Source: JACJXF01 sp964349045 (GTDB taxonomy: Bacteria > Bacteroidota > Bacteroidia > Bacteroidales > GCA-2748055). From it: DNA of 64,000 bases. Under the pieces are notes generated by a model that was given only the letters and a program-made list of their open reading frames with translations, was not told where the DNA came from and did not search any database. Shown here piece by piece: positions 18,144-27,302 of this stretch (its first letter is position 1; every line of letters starts with the position of its first letter). The stretch lies in assembly GCA_964349045.1 (NCBI GenBank), contig CAYGFI010000006.1:1-64000 (forward strand). The letters are read 5' to 3'. The position numbers and the translations under genes were made by a program.

Positions 18144-20507
18144 TTAGAGAATAATTATTCTTTGAAGAGTATGCGTTTTCTTCGAATTTTCCAAAAATAC
18201 TTCAAGCATATAAAAACCTTTTGCAATGTTTGATATTTCAATTGTGCAGGATTTACTCAGGCACTCACTCTGCTTTACAACCAGCCCATTCATATCATAC
18301 AATATTACACTTTTAAGGAGTTTTGAAGACTGAATATTCAGCTTCTCTTGAACTGGATTCGGGAACACTCTCAGCGCCTCATTTTCAGACGATAAATAGT
18401 TTGTATTGAGAAGCATTACGGCATTGAGTGTTGAGTCCCCGTTCAAAATTAGTGTATCTTTCAGATTAAAATAACCGGTTTTGGTAATAGAATATGGATA
18501 GGATTCACCAATGCTAAGTTCATCAAATACAGCAATACCAACCGTATTGGTAGACTTTTTTTTATCACCGATTTCAACTTCGGCCTGGTAGAGCGGACTG
18601 TCTCCATCTGTGATCCTGAATTTTACAGATGCAGTGGTTGGATACAGATATAGGTTGATCTCTGTATCCTCAGACAGGTGCAGGGTATCTTCTACTGATG
18701 TATAGTTTTCTTTTACAGCACTGTAAATGTAGTTTCCTACAGGAAGATAAAAATAGGCTCCGCCGTTCAAATTGGTTTCAGTAATAATTTTATCTACATT
18801 TATTGTAGCTCCGGGTATTGTGAAGTTGTTTGATCCGTCAAAGAGATTAAATACAAGGGAATGTAATTCCGGCCCTAGCTGAATTTGATTTTGGACCGGT
18901 TCAGTTGAGAAGAATAAGAGACAAGCTTCATTTTCTGTGGTTACTTTTCCGGATCTGAATGCAATGGAAAGCACTTCTTCAGGTTCCAGGGGCATAGTCA
19001 TAGAAAGGTGGAGATATATCTTTCGGGTATCATGACTTATGGAATCAATGGAGATCTCAATATTTTTAACTGACCGGTATACGCGGAATTCCGGATCCAG
19101 AATCTCATTCAGGGAGGAATTCGTATTTGAGAAGTCGATGACCACCCGGTCTCCTGATCTACTCGTATAGAAAGCAATATTTTTGATAGGAATGTTCGCT
19201 GGCAGATTTTTTTTCCAGTTGGAGACCATTAAAAAAAGACTGTCAGCAAGTTCCGGATAATAGGTTAAAGAATCGTATTGCTCCACCCTGTTGGACTGGA
19301 TATTGAAAAGGTTTCGATTCGAACCATCTTCATTACTTAAAAGTTTCCAATCGCCACTTCGTACGGCCATTCGAGGCCAGTTCTCTCCAAAGGAAGCCCC
19401 TCTCCAATCCCAGAATATAGGTTTGCTACGTTGCTGATCTCCTCCAAGAAGGCTCGCAGACATATCTTCCCCATCTGAAATATAATTCCCGGGAAGATCA
19501 ATACCTGCAATTCGGCAAAAAGAAGGCAAGATATCTACTGCGGCTATCGTACTGGTATTGTTGATTTTTCCTGCAGGAACGGTTCCTGGCCAGTGCACAA
19601 TGAAGGGAAGGCCAACACCTCCTTCATACAGACTTCTTTTTTGTCCACGAAGTCCTGCGGTTTCTCCTCTTGAATAGTAATTTAAAGCAGAAGGATCTTC
19701 ACTGGAATTTTCAGGTCCGTTATCAGAGCTAAAAACAATCAGTGTAGAGGCATCGAGGCCTGCATCTTTCAGATACTTAAACAGTCTTCCCATTTCCCTG
19801 TCGGCATAACTAATACAGGCATAATAGCTTCTGCAAGGTTCCTCCACATTTGCATAGGCCAGCTTGGCATCTTCAGGGGGATCGATAGCCGTATGAGATT
19901 CATGGATCCAAAGGTTGATAAAGAAAGGCTTACCCTGGTCCTTATTAATGAAGTCGATGCAATAATCCACACATTTCCCTGTGGAAACACCAATGGGGAC
20001 TCCCACACCGGGTCCTGGTCCATTAAACACGTATGTCTCATCATAACCATAGTTAACAGGTAAAGGAGGATCAATCACTCCACTATTGGTTAAATGCCAT
20101 TTACCATAGTGAGCCGTCCTGTAACCTGCTTCCTTGAATAGCCTTGAAATCATTGGTGCTTTTGGATCAAGCCAGTCGGGCATATTCCGGTCCATATTTA
20201 ATTGATGGTCAGCAAAATGCTGATGGATCTGATAGCGGGAAGGGTAATACCCCGTCATGATGGCAGTCCTGCTTGAGGAACATACCGGGCTGCAAACATT
20301 AAACTGTAAAAACTCTGTTCCTTCGGCTGCCAGATGGTCTAAATTAGGAGTGGTAATTGTCTGATGACCGTGTATGCTTAAATCCCCATATCCCCAGTCA
20401 TCCGCATAAATGAAGATTATATTGGGTTGCTGTGCAAAGACCGGAGTGGAACATGCACTAAAAAATAATAAGGATATTTGCAAGTTGAACCAGGTTTCAT
20501 TTCTCAT
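18144..20507 (-). CDS. T9SS-exported arylsulfatase with variant CSSSR active-site motif
   Basis: This 787-residue protein has a signal peptide, then an arylsulfatase-A-type domain (about 27-430). Metal ligands appear in YADDWGYGD and SSDNGPENS, and GKWHL is the conserved Lys/His segment. The activation site reads V-C-S-S-S-R with the candidate formylglycine Cys76, where the usual motif is C-x-P-S-R: proline is replaced by serine. The DNA reads clearly as TGT TCC TCA AGC AGG. Residues about 550-710 hold carboxypeptidase-regulatory-like repeats, and the end (RVFPNPVQEKLNIQSS) is a type IX sorting domain, so it works at the cell surface. The start codon and leader resemble those of the 55528-58350 gene (MRN-x-TWF). 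Confidence 0.88.
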   Translation of the reverse strand: MRNETWFNLQISLLFFSACSTPVFAQQPNIIFIYADDWGYGDLSIHGHQTITTPNLDHLAAEGTEFLQFNVCSPVCSSSRTAIMTGYYPSRYQIHQHFADHQLNMDRNMPDWLDPKAPMISRLFKEAGYRTAHYGKWHLTNSGVIDPPLPVNYGYDETYVFNGPGPGVGVPIGVSTGKCVDYCIDFINKDQGKPFFINLWIHESHTAIDPPEDAKLAYANVEEPCRSYYACISYADREMGRLFKYLKDAGLDASTLIVFSSDNGPENSSEDPSALNYYSRGETAGLRGQKRSLYEGGVGLPFIVHWPGTVPAGKINNTSTIAAVDILPSFCRIAGIDLPGNYISDGEDMSASLLGGDQQRSKPIFWDWRGASFGENWPRMAVRSGDWKLLSNEDGSNRNLFNIQSNRVEQYDSLTYYPELADSLFLMVSNWKKNLPANIPIKNIAFYTSRSGDRVVIDFSNTNSSLNEILDPEFRVYRSVKNIEISIDSISHDTRKIYLHLSMTMPLEPEEVLSIAFRSGKVTTENEACLLFFSTEPVQNQIQLGPELHSLVFNLFDGSNNFTIPGATINVDKIITETNLNGGAYFYLPVGNYIYSAVKENYTSVEDTLHLSEDTEINLYLYPTTASVKFRITDGDSPLYQAEVEIGDKKKSTNTVGIAVFDELSIGESYPYSITKTGYFNLKDTLILNGDSTLNAVMLLNTNYLSSENEALRVFPNPVQEKLNIQSSKLLKSVILYDMNGLVVKQSECLSKSCTIEISNIAKGFYMLEVFLENSKKTHTLQRIIIL

Positions 20508-20605
20508 ATCCTGCTATTAATAGTTAATGTATTGGCAAATTTCGTAATTTATTATTTCATATACTTGCTCTTAATGCCTTATAATTTGCTTGAATCATTC
20601 ATGAT
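20508..20605 (-). promoter_or_regulatory. Leader/promoter segment shared with the 58.4-kb gene, copy 1
   Basis: The ~100 bp in front of the T9SS sulfatase resembles the ~100 bp in front of the GHL15-like T9SS gene (58351-58447). Shared blocks include TTGGCAAAT, an AT-rich middle and GCTTGAATCATTCAT, in the same order and spacing, with AATGCCT present in both. The similarity extends across the start codon into the signal peptide. A common promoter or regulator site is the simplest reading, although shared ancestry of the 5' ends also explains it. The remaining bases to 20660 are AT-rich with nothing recognised. Confidence 0.5.
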
Positions 20606-20660
20606 GATGCTCTTTGCACCATTTGTTTTCATTATAATTTTAATCGCTCAACTGTATTGT

Positions 20661-22292
20661 CTATTCTATATTATTTTTTAAAATAACTTCATCCGTGCTG
20701 GCACCGCTGTTGCAGACATATGAATTTTCGAATCCTCTCAAATCATTCCCTGTAAGTAAAATATCGCTGCTCACTTTTCCCTCAACCTGGAGAAAAGTTT
20801 CATGATTACCAACTGGCTGACAATTGCAAATCCATGCCTGCCGGACATTTTGCAGTCGAATCATACATTCTGCTTCAGAAGTAGCCAAAACTTTGCAATC
20901 AGACAACTCAAAGTTGACGACATCGTCGATAATTATAGCCGGACGGTGATCGGGTATTTCTGTATCCATCCGCATATTATCAAGGGATAATCCCTTTACA
21001 TGTCGTGCATAAATACCATAAGCCGGTACGACTTTCCCGAACTGAAAGAATTCCGGCCGAATGTGATCCAACTCAGGAATGGAACGGAGCTTACCATCAG
21101 AAACCGTTCCACCACCCGGACCGGTCATCTGAATATTGCTGAATGACACATTCTCTATTGCATGTCCGGGTAGCCCGGTTAATAATATCAGGGGTTTTAT
21201 ATCATCCTGCCGCACGGACTTCGTTTCAACCCTGAAATTGCTGAAAGTGAAATTTTTCATTGTCTGCATTGGGGCAGATTCGGATGGTCCATCCACATAC
21301 ACGGTGAAATTATTAAATGTCATTAATACGGCCCGGGTTACTTCTCTCATGATAAGATTTGAGAAAATAAAATTCTCCATTCTTCCACCTTCAAGCATTT
21401 GGATTTTGAGTGCAGCATCCGTAATATCGTGAAAGACACAATTGTCAACCGTGACATCATAAAAATCACCGATTGAAAGCATCCCGATTCGCATTCCTGC
21501 CCAATGACTGCTCATAATGCAGTTGGTGATTGTAATATACCGGCAGGGGTAATCTTTGCTTGATGCCTGAAGACAAATGGAATCATCACTTGTATCAAAA
21601 ACACAATTATTAATAGTAACATACTCGCAACCATCAAAATCTAATCCGTCTCCGTTATCATTTACCCTGCTTGAGATAGTAATACCCTGAATATTAATCC
21701 GTTTGCAATAAATCATTGCAACGGTCCAACAAGCCGGATTCAGGAGTTTAATCTCCTGTATTGATATATTTTCACACTTCAGAAAACGGATAAGCATGGG
21801 CCGATACTTGTCGGGATCGCCTGCATTGGGAAAATTACTTTTCTCTCCTTGTCCATTAATGGTGCCGTTTCCAGTTATACCAATATTTATTGCATTTTCT
21901 GCATAAATCAGGCATCTGTCCATGTGGGGTTCATTGGCATATTGATTGCGGAACACATTCGGCGAATAATCACTGATCTTTTTACTTCCCGATAGAGTAG
22001 CACCTGCTTCAATATGCAGAATTACATTGCTTTTAAGAAAGAGGGTTCCAGTGACAAAATTTCCATTTGAAAACAATACCCTGCCTCCTCCGGAATCATG
22101 GCAGTCGTCAATTGCTTTTTGAATGCTAATGGTATTAACCGTCTTCCCATCACCTAGAGCACCGTATTCGCTTACATCAATTACCCGGCCGTATGAGTTG
22201 AATGCAAAAATCAGGAGTAAGGAAATCAATGATCTGATCCTCAGTGAAATTGGAGAATAATTTGATTTAAAAAGAAAATTCTTGATATTCAT
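20661..22292 (-). CDS. GH28-family polygalacturonase-like beta-helix enzyme
   Basis: This 543-residue protein has a signal peptide (about 1-36) and a right-handed parallel beta-helix. The opening VIDVSEYGALGDGKTVNT is diagnostic of the GH28/pectate-lyase-3 superfamily start. GH28 active-site segments are recognisable but modified: NDNGDGLDFDGC (first Asp), FDTSDDSICLQ (the Asp-Asp pair) and HWAGMRIGMLSIGDF where polygalacturonases have GHG, then DAALKIQ in place of RIK. The acidic residues are kept, so hydrolysis of a uronic-acid or rhamnose-uronic linkage is plausible. The loss of the standard GHG/RIK argues against plain polygalacturonan as substrate. It follows the second GH28 gene by 8 bp, so they are almost certainly co-transcribed. 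Confidence 0.85.
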   Translation of the reverse strand: MNIKNFLFKSNYSPISLRIRSLISLLLIFAFNSYGRVIDVSEYGALGDGKTVNTISIQKAIDDCHDSGGGRVLFSNGNFVTGTLFLKSNVILHIEAGATLSGSKKISDYSPNVFRNQYANEPHMDRCLIYAENAINIGITGNGTINGQGEKSNFPNAGDPDKYRPMLIRFLKCENISIQEIKLLNPACWTVAMIYCKRINIQGITISSRVNDNGDGLDFDGCEYVTINNCVFDTSDDSICLQASSKDYPCRYITITNCIMSSHWAGMRIGMLSIGDFYDVTVDNCVFHDITDAALKIQMLEGGRMENFIFSNLIMREVTRAVLMTFNNFTVYVDGPSESAPMQTMKNFTFSNFRVETKSVRQDDIKPLILLTGLPGHAIENVSFSNIQMTGPGGGTVSDGKLRSIPELDHIRPEFFQFGKVVPAYGIYARHVKGLSLDNMRMDTEIPDHRPAIIIDDVVNFELSDCKVLATSEAECMIRLQNVRQAWICNCQPVGNHETFLQVEGKVSSDILLTGNDLRGFENSYVCNSGASTDEVILKNNIE

Positions 22293-22300
22293 TTTAATGG

Positions 22301-23668
22301 TTATTTATGATTTATGAAATTTTCCGCATCTACCAGGACAATTATTTTTCTCTTATCTGGCGTGCGGGTTGACATTTTTACATTCTTAAATTCAATGTTT
22401 TTAGTATGGCGAAGGTAGGCCCCCCAGGATGGCAATATTCCAAAGAAAAATTGCTCAGGGTAACGGGCTGCATCTTCATCAACGATCCTTTTTGCGTCTT
22501 CAGAAGTGCCGCCACCCGGATAGGAGATTTCTATGTTTTCCAGAACAACATTTTCGATATAATGTCCGGGAACTCCTGAAATCATAATACCACAACGTTC
22601 TTTTATATCGCTGACAACAGTTGCTTTAATATTGCTGATTTTGATGTTTTTAAGGGAGCCCACAGGGACACCCTCATTCTGAACATCTTTATTCTGGATT
22701 TGTGTTGTCGGGACATCATACTTCCGGCCCCGGTTTCCTAGTCGTATAAATATTGGGCCTTCAACATTATTCATGGTAATATTGGAGATGAAAATGTCTT
22801 CGAGTATGCCACCATCCACTAACAGAAGTTTTATGGCTCCCATTCTTGTATCTGAAAAGTCGCAATCGGTAACAGAAATGTTTCTGAACCCACCCAGGGA
22901 AGATGTGCCGCATTTAAATGCAGATGTATTGCTAATTACCCTGCAATTCTTCACGATCATGTTTTCAACCACCCTCTTTGTCGTGCTTTTGGGACAAATA
23001 CCATCATCGCCCGAATGAATAATACAATTCTCAATCAATATGTTTTTACATCCATCAATATCGAAACCATCGTTGTTAGAATTTACATGACTATTGATGG
23101 TGACATTCCGGGCAACAATACTGTCGCAATCAACCAGATGTGTACACCATGAGGCACTATTTATAAAACTAACATCAGAAAGAGTTATTCCTTTGCAATT
23201 TACAAAGCGCATCAGCATTGGCCGTTCACCTAATTTGCCATCAATTTTTACGGGAAAATCAGATATAAAGCCTCTGCCATTAATTATCCCTTTACCAGTA
23301 ATTTTCAGGTTGACAGCATTTTCTGAATAAACCAGGCATTTGTTAAATTCCGGCGCTTCAATAGCTCCAATGTTATCTGATGAATAATCTGATAATGCTG
23401 TACTGCCTAAAAGCTCAGCACCTTCGTCAAGATGCAATTCAACATTACTTTTAAGCTTAATGGTGCCAGTTTGATACTTTCCGGCAGGGACCAATACAAT
23501 TCCTCCCTTTTGAGTACACTTATCGATTGCTTTTTGAATAGCTAAGGTATTTAATACTGTTGTATCGGCTACCCCTCCAAAATCCATAATGTTATGCACA
23601 TTATTAGTTTGGCTGCAACTACAAAGAAGAATTATAATTCCAAATATGGAAAAATTAGATGCTTTCAT
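22301..23668 (-). CDS. GH28-family beta-helix glycosidase, lipoprotein
   Basis: This 455-residue lipoprotein (signal with LLCSC) has the GH28 beta-helix. HNIMDFGGVADTTVLNTLAI opens the fold. NSNNDGFDIDGC and IIHSGDDGICPKS hold the catalytic-type acidic residues, and SAFKCGTSSLGGFRNI replaces the polygalacturonase GHG site; GAIKLLL replaces RIK. This SAFKCGT variant is frequent in Bacteroidota GH28 proteins that act on branched pectic or related material. Its neighbour 8 bp downstream is a divergent paralogue, and an esterase gene lies 32 bp upstream, giving a compact three-gene cluster for an acylated, uronic-acid-containing chain. The likely location is the periplasmic face of a membrane. 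Confidence 0.86.
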   Translation of the reverse strand: MKASNFSIFGIIILLCSCSQTNNVHNIMDFGGVADTTVLNTLAIQKAIDKCTQKGGIVLVPAGKYQTGTIKLKSNVELHLDEGAELLGSTALSDYSSDNIGAIEAPEFNKCLVYSENAVNLKITGKGIINGRGFISDFPVKIDGKLGERPMLMRFVNCKGITLSDVSFINSASWCTHLVDCDSIVARNVTINSHVNSNNDGFDIDGCKNILIENCIIHSGDDGICPKSTTKRVVENMIVKNCRVISNTSAFKCGTSSLGGFRNISVTDCDFSDTRMGAIKLLLVDGGILEDIFISNITMNNVEGPIFIRLGNRGRKYDVPTTQIQNKDVQNEGVPVGSLKNIKISNIKATVVSDIKERCGIMISGVPGHYIENVVLENIEISYPGGGTSEDAKRIVDEDAARYPEQFFFGILPSWGAYLRHTKNIEFKNVKMSTRTPDKRKIIVLVDAENFINHK

Positions 23669-23700
23669 ATTACTTCTGTTTTGTTATAAGTTTAACCATC

Positions 23701-24588
23701 CTATCGACACACATCATAATCACCTTTCTGAAGTTGTTTTACACCGGCAGGCCTTTCCACTATTGATTCCCCGGCCAATATTCCATGATTGACAAGGAAT
23801 TGATCTACAAGTTCCAGAGACCAGTAAAAAAATGGATTATCACTATTGCGTCCATTACAAAAGCCGTGTTTTCCCCCTTTCCCGATATATAATTCTGATG
23901 CGTTTCCTGCTTGTTTGATGGCATTATGAAACGCTCTCATTTCCGCCACGGTAATTACAGGATCCTCATCCCCCAGAAATGTAATGAAAGGAGGAATCCC
24001 TTCTGTGATATAGTTTGGGGGCGAAAGCTCAGGAGTGCACTTAAAATATGGATTTTGCAAAACCACCGCATCGGGTATGCAGGATATCGAAAGATCGTAA
24101 CTATTATCATTGGTCTCAGTACTTTTTATAGTGGCCAGGGCGGCAGCTATCTGTCCGCCTGCCGAACCTCCGGAGACAACCAGCTTGTCGGTGTTCACCT
24201 TGAGTTTTATTGCGTTCTTTCGCAAAAAACGAATCGAAGATTTGGCATCTTTAACACATTCCAATGGAACTGCTACTCCGTCCCTGTCTTTTAGCCGATA
24301 GTCGACTGACACAGCAATCATTCCCCGTTTGCTCCAATAGGCGCAATCGGGATAATGCCAACTTGCCTCACCAGCGTTCCAGCTTCCTCCATGAAAAAAA
24401 ACGATTGTGGGAAACGGTCCTTCTTCGCGGTAATCATCCGGCAGAAAGACTGACATCTGAAGATCCTTGCCATCAATATGCTTATAGGTCCACATGGTGT
24501 CAGGTTCCAAGTTGAGATCTGACTTTTCAGATCCTGCCAGGGCAAAACTATCCAGTATCAAACATGTCATTAAAACTGTTATATTCAT
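23701..24588 (-). CDS. Secreted alpha/beta-hydrolase esterase
   Basis: This 295-residue protein has a short signal peptide (MNITVLMTCLILDSFALAG) and an esterase fold. HGGSWNAG supplies the oxyanion hole, GGSAGGQIAA the nucleophile Ser, GDEDPV the Asp and KGGKHGFC the His. It belongs to the same broad carbohydrate-esterase group as the protein at 9944-10849 but is clearly a different gene. Expected role: removal of acetyl or similar groups so that the two GH28 enzymes encoded just downstream can act. Acyl specificity cannot be deduced. Confidence 0.87.
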   Translation of the reverse strand: MNITVLMTCLILDSFALAGSEKSDLNLEPDTMWTYKHIDGKDLQMSVFLPDDYREEGPFPTIVFFHGGSWNAGEASWHYPDCAYWSKRGMIAVSVDYRLKDRDGVAVPLECVKDAKSSIRFLRKNAIKLKVNTDKLVVSGGSAGGQIAAALATIKSTETNDNSYDLSISCIPDAVVLQNPYFKCTPELSPPNYITEGIPPFITFLGDEDPVITVAEMRAFHNAIKQAGNASELYIGKGGKHGFCNGRNSDNPFFYWSLELVDQFLVNHGILAGESIVERPAGVKQLQKGDYDVCR

Positions 24589-24784
24589 TTGCTTTCTCTT
24601 TCTTTTTAGCCGGTGGATGACCGGGTTATGGGATTCATATGAAAACTCAAGGCTCCTTTATTAGTATCATGGTCATTTCATTTTTCTTCATTCTCTCTAT
24701 TGATTGTGTATAACAAAGTGGACTATCCTTTTCCTGAAAGATGGCTGTGTCAGTTCAAGTGCAGAAAATTTGACCTGTTTTTGA

Positions 24785-26482
24785 TTAATTGGCCAATTGG
24801 GTCACCAGTTCCTGGCAACGCGCCCGATAGCTATCCAATATCTTCGCATATTCCGGATTATCCGCCAGGTTTTTCTTCTCGCCCGGATCTTCTTTCAGGT
24901 TAAAAAGCTCTTCATAAATTGGTTGTTCTCCATTTATGGAAAGTTGAGGTAAGTATTTATTCCGGTCATTTTCTCTACTAAAATACCGAATATACTTATA
25001 CTCTTTTCCACGGACTGCTTCATGTCTTGGATAGCCTTGATCTGTAAATAAATTCTCCAGAAAAACATCCTCTCTCCAGGCTATATTCTTGCCTTCAATT
25101 AAGGGTAACATACTTTTGCCATGATATGTATCAGGGGTCTTAATACCACACATATCCAATATTGTTGCAGGTATATCCTGACCAACCACAAGTTGTTCAG
25201 CTTGCATTCCTTGTCTCTTTTTCGGGAGTAAGGGCGAATAGATTATTAATGGAACATGAACAGATTCCTCGTATAAAATACTTTTTCCACCCAGTCCGTG
25301 TTCTCCTAAAAACAAGCCATTGTCCGAACAATACACAATAATGGTGTTTTGATCTTCATCAATATCTATCAATAGTTGCCTGAGTTTAGCCATGAACTGG
25401 TCAATGGCATAAACTGATCTCATCATCTTTATTTTCTCATTCATCAGAGCAGGTTTGTTCCAGGTTACATAATAGGACATCAGATCTTCTTTGGCAAAAA
25501 CATCCTTGGGAAGAGCTATCTCCTGAGGATAACCTTCAGGAAACGGGATTTCATCTTTTTGATCTTCGTAAAGGCTATAATAAAATTCCGGATCTCCCTG
25601 GCGTGCTCCCATGCCTAAACTGCTTGCAGCATGTGGAAGATTGAAATTAATCCATGCGCAGAATGGTTTATCGGGATCACGACGCTTCAAATTGTCCTTA
25701 ACTGAGATGTCGGCATTTTCAAAAAAGTAGTCCATTTCATTTCCGTTTTTCAGGAAAGCCTCGGTAGCTTCGAACAATCCTTCCACCTGAGTAGGGTTTT
25801 TCAGGTTCGAAAAGACCTTGTGTTTATCCAGATAAAATCCAAGATGCCCTTCCTTGAAATAACAAAAATCTATGTTCTCTTTAAGTGGGGTATTGTCTCT
25901 ATCGGCAATCTTGGTATGGTGCTTTCCGATAAATGCCGTGGAATAGCCAGCTTTGTTCAGCTGCATTATCCAACTATTATTGAAAATCTCTTCCGAAATT
26001 ATGTTATTTGATACATAATTAAATCCGATATGATTCTTTCTTTCCCACTGTCCCGTGAAAATATTAGCACGGCTTGGGCCGCATATAGGACTGGTGATGA
26101 ATGCGTTACTGAAAAATACCCCTTCCCGTGCCAGCTGATCAAGATTAGGCGTTTGGGTAACAGGATCGCCCGTTATCCCTAAGGAATTGTAACGCTGATC
26201 ATCTGAAAAAACGAAAATCACGTTTGGTTGCTTTATTTTCTTTCCTCCAGCTGCAAAAGTTGAGTATGGCAGGGCAATTAAACAAAGCAAGGCAAAATTG
26301 ATCGACTTGCTAAATGCTTTAATTTGATTATAAAAACTTTCCTGAATGATACCGTCATTGCTCAATGGTAAATCACAGGTAACAGCTCCGGAATTATCGT
26401 TGAAATTTTCCTGGTCACTCATCAGGGCGGACCGTGTTGATTCACATGTAGTACTAAGGAGAAATTCAGTAAAGCTTTTCAT
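24785..26482 (-). CDS. Formylglycine-dependent sulfatase (S1 family) with odd N-terminal extension
   Basis: The sulfatase domain is complete: VFVFSDDQRYNSLG (metal-binding Asp pair), C-G-P-S-R at Cys134 with ANIFTGQWERKN, YCSDNGLFLGEHGLGGK, and the usual tail EELFNLKEDPGEKKNLADNPEYAK. The first ~54 residues (from MKSFTEFLLSTTCESTRSAL) do not look like a sulfatase or a normal signal. A good signal peptide (about 56-78: KAFSKSINFALLCLIALPYS) starts inside, but no ATG precedes it directly. The original start may have been lost or replaced by recombination, in keeping with the damaged DNA immediately upstream. The protein would remove sulfate from oligosaccharides in the periplasm if exported. 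Confidence 0.85.
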   Translation of the reverse strand: MKSFTEFLLSTTCESTRSALMSDQENFNDNSGAVTCDLPLSNDGIIQESFYNQIKAFSKSINFALLCLIALPYSTFAAGGKKIKQPNVIFVFSDDQRYNSLGITGDPVTQTPNLDQLAREGVFFSNAFITSPICGPSRANIFTGQWERKNHIGFNYVSNNIISEEIFNNSWIMQLNKAGYSTAFIGKHHTKIADRDNTPLKENIDFCYFKEGHLGFYLDKHKVFSNLKNPTQVEGLFEATEAFLKNGNEMDYFFENADISVKDNLKRRDPDKPFCAWINFNLPHAASSLGMGARQGDPEFYYSLYEDQKDEIPFPEGYPQEIALPKDVFAKEDLMSYYVTWNKPALMNEKIKMMRSVYAIDQFMAKLRQLLIDIDEDQNTIIVYCSDNGLFLGEHGLGGKSILYEESVHVPLIIYSPLLPKKRQGMQAEQLVVGQDIPATILDMCGIKTPDTYHGKSMLPLIEGKNIAWREDVFLENLFTDQGYPRHEAVRGKEYKYIRYFSRENDRNKYLPQLSINGEQPIYEELFNLKEDPGEKKNLADNPEYAKILDSYRARCQELVTQLAN

Positions 26483-26555
26483 ATTTTTTTCAGTTTGATC
26501 TATTTCCTCAATATGGATTGATATGGTATTGCCATCATTTTATTTTGCGGAATTG

Positions 26556-27037
26556 CCAAATTTATATTCCACGGTTTGTGGCATCGCCGGGTGAATCAAG
26601 ATTAATATTATAAGTGATATCCCAATTACCCCTTGATGAATTATACTCGGTTTGCCAGAAATCATTGCCATAAACTGACTGGTCGACCTTCTCCCACTTA
26701 CTGTCAACCTTTCTGTATAACTCTGGATTCCGGTAGCTTCCAACATTGCTAATGGTTAACGGAACGTACCCAATACCACCTGTAACGGAGAACCGGGCAA
26801 TGCTGTTATCAGCCTCAATTTTTATAGGATAGTTATTAATCAGGGTTCCGGTTGTTATATCAATATCGAGATCATTTCCGATGGCTTCCCTGTAAACCAA
26901 TTCCCAGGTATTGGTCTTTTCAGACAATGCTCTGGTAAAATTCTGGTTGGGGCCATAATAGTGATTCGCAATTTCCGGAACGATAAAAAGCACTATTTCG
27001 GCCTCTATATAATCGCCTGCCAGGAAAGAGTTGCACG
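26556..27037. repeat. ~480-bp duplicated segment (copy of 43767-44250)
   Basis: Read base by base, this block matches 43767-44250 with one visible difference, a 2-bp deletion (GGTTTG-TGGC versus GGTTTGCATGGC). Outside the block, about 45 bp to the left stay recognisably similar but diverged (GATATGGTATT in both), while the right side is unrelated. The pattern suggests gene conversion or a recent duplication between paralogous sequences. Confidence 0.85.
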
Positions 27038-27302
27038 CTGCCAGACCATTTAAATTGCTGCCCCTGAAATGAGTCCAATTCCGGGTAGATTCCTGGGCAA
27101 GTGCTTTCTCAAATATTGTCAACAAAAATAAAATAGTGATGATGGTAAGGAATTTTCTGTTCACCTTTTTATGACTTGGTAATTCAATCAAATTATAAGA
27201 TGCTGCCCGGGTATACGACCAATCTAAATGCCATTCTTTCAATGGATTTCTATTATCCTGGTCGCCTGAAGTTGCTATTGCTAAGAATTTTATAACTCTC
27301 AT
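26562..27302 (-). pseudogene. Chimera: PQQ-propeller-type N-terminus fused to duplicated C-terminus of the 43.7-46.4 kb gene
   Basis: The 246-codon frame begins with a basic stretch, a signal peptide (FLTIITILFLLTIFEKALAQ) and NWTHFRGSNLNGLA, the opening repeat of PQQ-type beta-propeller outer-membrane proteins. It then switches abruptly at CNSFLAGDYIEAE into the last ~160 residues of the large lipoprotein encoded at 43751-46372, identical at the protein level. Near its end, two bases (CA) present in the other copy are missing, so it terminates with DATNRGI instead of the original tail. Neither parent protein is complete. It is best read as a recombination product; expression of a small secreted beta-rich protein cannot be excluded. 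Confidence 0.75.

Noticed and set aside
26540..26746. Minus-strand 68-codon frame repeated at 43702-43959
   Set aside because: It is an alternate frame of the duplicated segment, not an independent gene.
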